DNA from: Marinobacter antarcticus
GTDB lineage: Bacteria; Pseudomonadota; Gammaproteobacteria; Pseudomonadales; Oleiphilaceae
NCBI RefSeq assembly: GCF_900142385.1
Contig: NZ_FRAQ01000008.1
Coordinates: forward strand, 1-9,706
Direction: 5' to 3'
DNA: 9,706 bases
Part shown: positions 6,240 to 9,706 of the stretch, piece after piece
How positions within the stretch are numbered: the stretch's first letter is position 1
How the letters are laid out: each line of letters starts with the position of its first letter
Made by a program: the position numbers and the translations under genes
The notes under the pieces: model-generated
What the model was told of the DNA's origin: nothing
What the model saw: the letters and a program-made list of their open reading frames with translations, nothing else
Databases searched by the model: none

Positions 6240-8831
6240 TTATCTAGGCGCAGGCCCTGGTTCCAACTTCGTTCCACCACCCCCACTTCCGCCATGACGA
6301 GGCCAGTCAATACCTCTGGTACGGCACTCAGTCGCCCATTTTTTTGGGTTCTCGATGTAACCTTTCAGAGTGTCATTCCAGTCATTACCGAGCCTCGGAG
6401 CGTCACGCTCGATAGTCATGCCTTCGGGTGCCAAGTCTCTAAGCTGTGCTTCAAAATCACACCCGGATTTATCGTTATCCACCGCGATCACCAGCGTTTG
6501 TCCGGCTTCGTGAGCATTGCTCAAAACCGCTTTCAGAACATCCAACTGATCAGGGCTCATGCTGCCTGCAAAGCTCACATAAGCGTCTTTAGATGTGCCT
6601 ACGGCCTCAGCATGGCTCAAAGCATCAATTGCGGTTTCAGTGATTATCAGTCGATCAGACTTGCCAGTGTTCGTTGAGTACCAAATCGACTTCTTTCCAC
6701 CGGACGCGAAGCCAGTAAAACCTTCGTAATTCTTGATTTCATAGCCACTCAGGCCCTCACGGTCATAATGCAGGAACAGGGCGTTACCGCGCTGATCGCG
6801 GCGAATAACACTAGAGAAACGGGGATCAGCAAGGGTTTCGGAATGAATGCCACGGCTGACCAGGTATTCATGCGTACCAGCAGGCTGACTGCGGCCAATA
6901 ACTTGCAACACTTTCTGCCGGTCAGCTGTGCTTCGCACTGGTTTCTTGATCTTGTGATTGATCGGAGCTGACTGGCCGATCCAGGGCCTCAGCTCCTTTC
7001 GGACCTGGCCAAGATTCAAACCTTTTCGGCGCTGCACAAAATCAATAATTGAACCGTTGTCGGCGTTGTCACGAACTGAAAAATAGATACCGTGGCCGTC
7101 CTGACCAGTGGCAACAATAATCTTGTCGTTATCGCTTTCGCGCTGCATCACGAAGCTGTTGCGACTGGATTCGTTACTGATCAAGTCATAACCCTCACTC
7201 GCTGCGTATTCCGGCAAGCTGATCTCACGTTTAAAACGTTCCAGCTCATCGCCCCTATGCTGCCTCACCGCTCCAATTCCTCTTTCAAAAGATCCGCTAC
7301 TTCTTCGTAACGCTCTATCAGAATTTTCTGCTGCCCTGCCAACCTCATCACTTGCTGTGCTGAGGTAGCGACTTGCTCCTGCAAGCTGTTCACCTGCGTC
7401 ATCAAACGCTGCTCGCGCTCTTGTGATTCCTGCTGTGACAGCCTCAACATATCCATTAATCTCTGCTCTAACTCTGTCATAGCCTGCCCTCAGGGTTTGT
7501 TTAATTTGATTACCCAGCTCCCAGATTTCGCCTGGTAAAGATCTGGTTCGGTCTCCAGCAAAAGATATTGATCGCCCGACTGCTCTAAGTACTGAACTGC
7601 TGCGGGAAGCTTCTTTAAAGTTTGCTGGGCTGAACGGATCTCCTGCTTTGTCTCCATAAGCTCCTGCGACATTAAATGCATCGCTGCCCAACTCCCGCCT
7701 AAGATGGTTACTAAGATCATCAAGGCTGGCAGGCTGTACTTCAGCAGGCCCCATTTCAGGCTGTTCAGTGCTGCGGTTTTGTTCCTGCTGGATGCCTTCT
7801 CTATTTCCGTTAGGTCGTTTTTGAGCTTCTTCCTGGTTGTCGCGCTCGACTGCGACACCTGCGTTTCCAGGCTCTCGATCAGGTCCACCACTTGTTTGAT
7901 CTGAGCGCTGGTATCTCTCTTTGTGATAGTCAGTTCGTCGCTCAATCCATCCCGTAAGCTCTGCACGAGCTTTTTGAGCTGACTCAAGCTCAGTTGTTCT
8001 ACTTTCTCCAGGTCCTGTTGACGCTTCTGCGACAAGGTTTCTGAGAGCGCTTCCATCGAATTCTTCTGCATATATTGCACCTTTTAATCTAACTGCCTTG
8101 TTAAACCCCGTTGGTTTAACCGACACATAATCTTTCCCCTGGCGAGTGACTTCGCCCAGCTCTTCAAGACTGGCAACAACCCCGGATCTATCATTTACTA
8201 AACCGTCAGCAACCCGGTTTCTAAGCCATTCCGTGATTTCCTCACGGGCTTTTGCTTGGCTTTGCAGAATCGGCTTGTCATAAGTCGGTGGTGTATTCAC
8301 TAGGCGAGATCGAACAGGATCATCGGGACGCGCCCAAGAATTTTCGTAATTCCAGGAATCCCGTAGGGCGTCGTAATATTTCGAATGACCAGGCGGAGCC
8401 ACGTTCAACGCTTTTCCAGTCGATAGTTCCACTCTCGGAACCACCATATGCAGCTCGGTGTTTCCTTCGTGGGTATGGCGAACCCACAAAATGTCGTACT
8501 GATCTGGCTCAAGGCCAGAAAAAGCCAAACCTTCGAAATCGTCCATCATCTCCCGCTGCTGCTTTTCAGTAGGAGCATCATCAACGTGAAAAGCGACAAC
8601 GCCGGACGTGTACTTGTGCCGATTGTCGATGCTGTCTATCAGTCTCCGAGTGGCTTCAGGACTACCCCGCAGCACTTCAGGTGCAGGATCACGACGACGA
8701 AAAACGACATTTCCCCGGTCATCGCGTAAAGGTCGGCCTCTTGAATCGCTCTGGCGCACGTACTCACTGGTTAAATATTCGGTTGGACCGCGCCCACCAC
8801 CAGTGCCTTTATCAAAGAATTTAATGTGCAT
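6240..8831 (-). CDS. mobA: ColE1-type (MOBP5) relaxase fused to TOPRIM primase-like domain
   Basis: An 863-aa two-part protein. Residues 1 to about 260 are a relaxase close to ColE1 MbeA: KGTGGGRGPTEYL at 8-20 with Tyr19 as the likely DNA-attacking residue, KYTSGVVAF at 73-81, and QYDILWVRH...ELHMVVPRVEL. The metal site is His119, Glu126, His128; MbeA has His-Glu-Asn at the same spacing. Residues about 260-530 are a Gln/Glu/Arg-rich linker that also encodes mobB and mobD in another frame. Residues about 535-620 resemble a CHC2-like primase N domain (SIIDFVQ) without zinc cysteines. A TOPRIM domain follows: ITETAIDALS with Glu732, and AVDND with Asp785/Asp787. The ATG at 8831 follows AGGAGG by 9 nt and overlaps mobC by 11 bp. 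It would nick oriT for transfer and, by analogy with IncQ MobA/RepB, prime plasmid replication. One AAGCTT lies at 7607-7612. Confidence 0.92.
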   Translation of the reverse strand: MHIKFFDKGTGGGRGPTEYLTSEYVRQSDSRGRPLRDDRGNVVFRRRDPAPEVLRGSPEATRRLIDSIDNRHKYTSGVVAFHVDDAPTEKQQREMMDDFEGLAFSGLEPDQYDILWVRHTHEGNTELHMVVPRVELSTGKALNVAPPGHSKYYDALRDSWNYENSWARPDDPVRSRLVNTPPTYDKPILQSQAKAREEITEWLRNRVADGLVNDRSGVVASLEELGEVTRQGKDYVSVKPTGFNKAVRLKGAIYAEEFDGSALRNLVAEASTGPGESRTTELESAQKARAELTGWIERRTDYHKERYQRSDQTSGGPDREPGNAGVAVERDNQEEAQKRPNGNREGIQQEQNRSTEQPEMGPAEVQPASLDDLSNHLRRELGSDAFNVAGAYGDKAGDPFSPANFKEASRSSSVLRAVGRSISFAGDRTRSLPGEIWELGNQIKQTLRAGYDRVRAEINGYVEAVTAGITRARAAFDDAGEQLAGASRYLSTASDEVGRAAENSDRALRRSSGSFERGIGAVRQHRGDELERFKREISLPEYAASEGYDLISNESSRNSFVMQRESDNDKIIVATGQDGHGIYFSVRDNADNGSIIDFVQRRKGLNLGQVRKELRPWIGQSAPINHKIKKPVRSTADRQKVLQVIGRSQPAGTHEYLVSRGIHSETLADPRFSSVIRRDQRGNALFLHYDREGLSGYEIKNYEGFTGFASGGKKSIWYSTNTGKSDRLIITETAIDALSHAEAVGTSKDAYVSFAGSMSPDQLDVLKAVLSNAHEAGQTLVIAVDNDKSGCDFEAQLRDLAPEGMTIERDAPRLGNDWNDTLKGYIENPKKWATECRTRGIDWPRHGGSGGGGTKLEPGPAPR
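7265..7480 (-). CDS. mobD: MbeD-like mobilization/entry-exclusion protein nested in mobA
   Basis: A 71-aa, wholly helical, charged protein beginning MTELEQRLMDMLRLSQQESQ, which closely recalls the ColE1 MbeD start MTELE..L...L..LQ. It has heptad-like coiled-coil spacing throughout. It is read in the same frame as mobB, offset from mobA, and begins 9 nt after the mobB stop. GAGGGCAGG lies just upstream of its ATG. In ColE1 mbeD likewise sits inside mbeA. MbeD is needed for mobilization and has been linked to entry exclusion. It overlaps mobA codons about 451-522. Confidence 0.75.
   Translation of the reverse strand: MTELEQRLMDMLRLSQQESQEREQRLMTQVNSLQEQVATSAQQVMRLAGQQKILIERYEEVADLLKEELER
7490..8071 (-). 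CDS. mobB: MbeB-like membrane mobilization protein nested in mobA
   Basis: A 193-aa protein read in another frame inside mobA (codons about 254-447). A helical, charged N-terminal region (1 to about 105) precedes one hydrophobic membrane segment at about 111-132 (LLKYSLPALMILVTILGGSW). A short coiled region and a compact end (QYLLLETEPDLYQAKSGSWVIKL) follow. ColE1 MbeB has the same plan of coil, one membrane span and short tail, and its gene is also nested in mbeA. MbeB stabilizes the relaxosome and probably ties it to the membrane. The ATG at 8071 is chosen because AAAAGG lies about 8 nt upstream; a GTG at 8080 in the same frame has no Shine-Dalgarno. The long open frame, membrane span and MbeD-like neighbour argue against a chance overlap. 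Confidence 0.78.
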   Translation of the reverse strand: MQKNSMEALSETLSQKRQQDLEKVEQLSLSQLKKLVQSLRDGLSDELTITKRDTSAQIKQVVDLIESLETQVSQSSATTRKKLKNDLTEIEKASSRNKTAALNSLKWGLLKYSLPALMILVTILGGSWAAMHLMSQELMETKQEIRSAQQTLKKLPAAVQYLEQSGDQYLLLETEPDLYQAKSGSWVIKLNKP

Positions 8832-9186
8832 CCGGATCTTCCTCCTGGTCACGTCTTCCAGGTTGGGTAGGAATATCTGCGAGCTGACGCTCAACAGCTA
8901 ACAAAGCACGAATTACAGCCATCGCCTCAGCGTCGGATTTATAGGTGTTTGCCCAGCGCGAGACCTGATTCAGGTTGTTACCGATTTTCGACAATTCTCG
9001 AATAAGGGCAGGATCGACACGCTTCACACGTCGCTTCTTAACTGGTTCTCGATAGACCAATTTGGCAGCACTCATGTGCTGACGAATCAAGTCGGCAAGA
9101 GTCAGGCCGGATAATTCAGCCATACGATGCCAGGAGCCTTTTTCAGACTCCGAAACTTTCACATGCACCCATTTGTCACGTTTCAT
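8821..9186 (-). CDS. mobC: MobC/MbeC-like relaxosome accessory protein
   Basis: A 121-aa basic protein. The N-terminal part (about residues 5-40, KWVHVKVSESEKGSWHRMAE then LTLADLIRQHM) looks like a ribbon-helix-helix DNA-binding region. The later block DPALIRELSKIGNNLNQVSRWAN at about 58-80 is the hallmark of the MobC family (compare GNNLNQ.AR..N). MobC/MbeC binds oriT beside nic and helps the relaxase open it. The ATG at 9186 is preferred, with GAG 7 nt upstream. An in-frame TTG at 9213 would add nine residues but lies in a hairpin and has no Shine-Dalgarno. The stop overlaps the mobA start. It is the first gene of the mob operon, directly next to oriT. Confidence 0.9.
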   Translation of the reverse strand: MKRDKWVHVKVSESEKGSWHRMAELSGLTLADLIRQHMSAAKLVYREPVKKRRVKRVDPALIRELSKIGNNLNQVSRWANTYKSDAEAMAVIRALLAVERQLADIPTQPGRRDQEEDPDAH

Positions 9187-9214
9187 CCGACCACTCTTTT
9201 TCCTACTGCCCAAT

Positions 9215-9360
9215 CCGCGTAGCGGGTAAATGCGCGACTTGTCGCGTCATCTTTAAGCCGGTTTATCCGGCTCGGGACCCACGAAGTGGGTTGTGGGATT
9301 CAAGGGAGCAAAGCTCCTTTGACCAGCCCCGGTAGATGCCCCAAAGGGGTAGCTACCGGG
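9215..9360. repeat. Array of six consecutive hairpins in the oriT/mob leader
   Basis: Six inverted repeats follow one another. CCGC-gta-GCGG (9215-9225). CGCGAC-tt-GTCGCG (9233-9246). AGCCGG-tttat-CCGGCT (9256-9272). ACCCAC-gaa-GTGGGT (9277-9291). CAAGGGAGC-aaa-GCTCCTTTG with one mismatch (9301-9321). CCCGGTAG...CTACCGGG with inner CCCC/GGGG (9328-9360). Centres are about 20-33 bp apart. The last abuts the nic sequence. They could be relaxosome binding sites, primase single-strand initiation sites, or leader structures of the mob mRNA. Confidence 0.85.
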
Positions 9361-9383
9361 TAGGCTGGCTTAACATACTTAAC
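9328..9383 (+). other. oriT: oriT with ColE1-type nic sequence
   Basis: CTGG (9365-9368) followed by CTTAAC (9369-9374) matches the nic region of the ColE1/pBR322 bom site (CTGG/CTTAAC). Cleavage is therefore predicted between 9368 and 9369 on the plus strand. The perfect 8-bp inverted repeat CCCGGTAG/CTACCGGG (9328-9335, 9353-9360) ends 4 bp before it, as expected for a relaxase recognition hairpin. CTTAAC is repeated at 9378-9383. The presence of a ColE1-type relaxase in the next operon makes the assignment strong. Confidence 0.88.
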
Positions 9384-9386
9384 TTC

Positions 9387-9416
9387 ATAGTAACAGTATA
9401 TCAGGAGTTGAATCAA
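9387..9416 (-). promoter_or_regulatory. Candidate mob operon promoter next to nic
   Basis: On the minus strand -35 TTGATT (9411-9416) and -10 TACTAT (9387-9392) are 18 bp apart. Transcription would start near 9380, about 10 bp from nic, and run through the hairpin array into mobC with a leader of roughly 190 nt. Relaxosome proteins bound at oriT would cover it, giving simple autorepression as known for other mob operons. Confidence 0.5.
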
Positions 9417-9420
9417 GCCG

Positions 9421-9663
9421 TGGTTTTTTCTATCAAGGATGTTACCTGCGGCAACTGGGCGGTAGGAAAAACAATGGTCGGTTTGTGGGGTTTGTGTGCT
9501 TCTGAAGTGGCTTTCGACTTTGCGTATAGCCCTCTCATTACCAGGGCAGGCCCTCTCAAGGGGTCTGTCCGATAGTATTTATTAGTAAATACTAGTACGG
9601 TTTTTCCGGTGATCTCTGAAACCGGCCTGTACCAAGGGCTGGAGCACGATTTTATATTTTTGA
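9421..9663. other. Gene-free stretch between oriT and the iterons (origin flank)
   Basis: No convincing gene is seen. The content is a 9-bp direct repeat GCCCTCTCA at 9529-9537 and 9550-9558 (21 bp apart), a small stem AGGGC/GCCCT at 9543-9554, the long palindrome at 9573-9594, CGGTTT/AAACCG arms at 9598-9603 and 9619-9624, and an AT-rich end (ATTTTATATTTTTG) touching the first iteron. This is probably the remaining part of oriV, where initiation hairpins and the melting region would lie. Confidence 0.5.
9573..9594. promoter_or_regulatory. Palindrome with 9-bp arms near the iterons, candidate operator
   Basis: TAGTATTTA at 9573-9581 is perfectly inverted as TAAATACTA at 9586-9594 around a 4-base loop. 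Within it TAGTA-AA-TACTA (9583-9594) forms a smaller palindrome. The half-site TAGTA/TACTA is the same as in the palindrome over the kfrA -10, which suggests one protein, most likely KfrA, binds both places. It lies 70 bp from the iteron block. Confidence 0.6.
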
Positions 9664-9706
9664 AACGTCCCCAATTAGTCGGTACAACGTCCCCAATTAG
9701 TCGGTA
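9664..9706 (+). repeat. Origin iterons at the window end (tandem pair)
   Basis: Two tandem iterons at 9664-9685 and 9686-9706, identical over all 43 bases to positions 1-43. If the molecule is circular and joined exactly end to end, four iterons lie in a row but the junction unit is 21 bp, lacking the final C. If the two ends are an uncut assembly overlap, there are only two here and the plasmid is 9663 bp. Confidence 0.88.

Noticed and set aside
6471..6482. DnaA-box-like TTATCCACC inside mobA
   Set aside because: It is far from the iterons, one base off consensus and within coding sequence; IncQ-type initiation does not need DnaA.
9336..9575. A 79-aa plus-strand open frame across oriT and the origin flank
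   Set aside because: It overlaps the nic site, hairpin and candidate promoter, has no Shine-Dalgarno, and its product resembles nothing; it is probably chance.

Overview
This 9.7 kb window reads as one complete small mobilizable plasmid opened inside its origin. The first and last 43 bases are identical and are made of origin iterons, so the molecule is probably circular. The host looks like a gammaproteobacterium, because the modules resemble those of RSF1010 (IncQ) and ColE1 plus a Haemophilus-type HindIII system. The species cannot be read from the sequence. The backbone looks mid-GC, and the restriction-modification block looks more AT-rich by eye.

Layout. (1) Positions 9573-9706 and 1-153 form the candidate vegetative origin: two tandem 22-bp iterons at each end, a third diverged copy, a long inverted repeat and AT-rich DNA. 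(2) Positions 221-1943, minus strand: repA (IncQ-type hexameric helicase) and repC (IncQ iteron-binding initiator), overlapping by 8 bp. (3) Positions 2038-2975, plus strand: parA and a small ribbon-helix-helix gene, divergent from repA across a 94-bp control region with an inverted repeat. (4) Positions 2976-3199: a GC-rich, gene-free gap with a hairpin and a weak integron attC-like look. (5) Positions 3200-5065, plus strand: a HindIII-type endonuclease and its methyltransferase. (6) Positions 5062-6123, minus strand: kfrA, followed by a doubtful 44-aa ORF. (7) Positions 6240-9186, minus strand: a ColE1-like mobilization operon, mobC then mobA, with mobB and mobD read in another frame inside mobA. 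(8) Positions 9187-9420: the oriT region, with a ColE1-type nic sequence next to a run of six hairpins that reaches almost to the mobC start.

How the parts fit: RepC would bind the iterons, RepA would open the DNA, and the TOPRIM primase fused to the relaxase would take the place of the IncQ MobA/RepB primase. The same fused protein with MobB, MobC and MobD would process oriT for transfer by a helper conjugation system. ParA with the RHH protein, KfrA, and HindIII-like post-segregational killing would all favour maintenance. The most notable point is the mosaic: an IncQ helicase/initiator pair combined with a ColE1 (MOBP5)-type relaxase fused to a zinc-less TOPRIM primase, and a closely packed series of hairpins at oriT.
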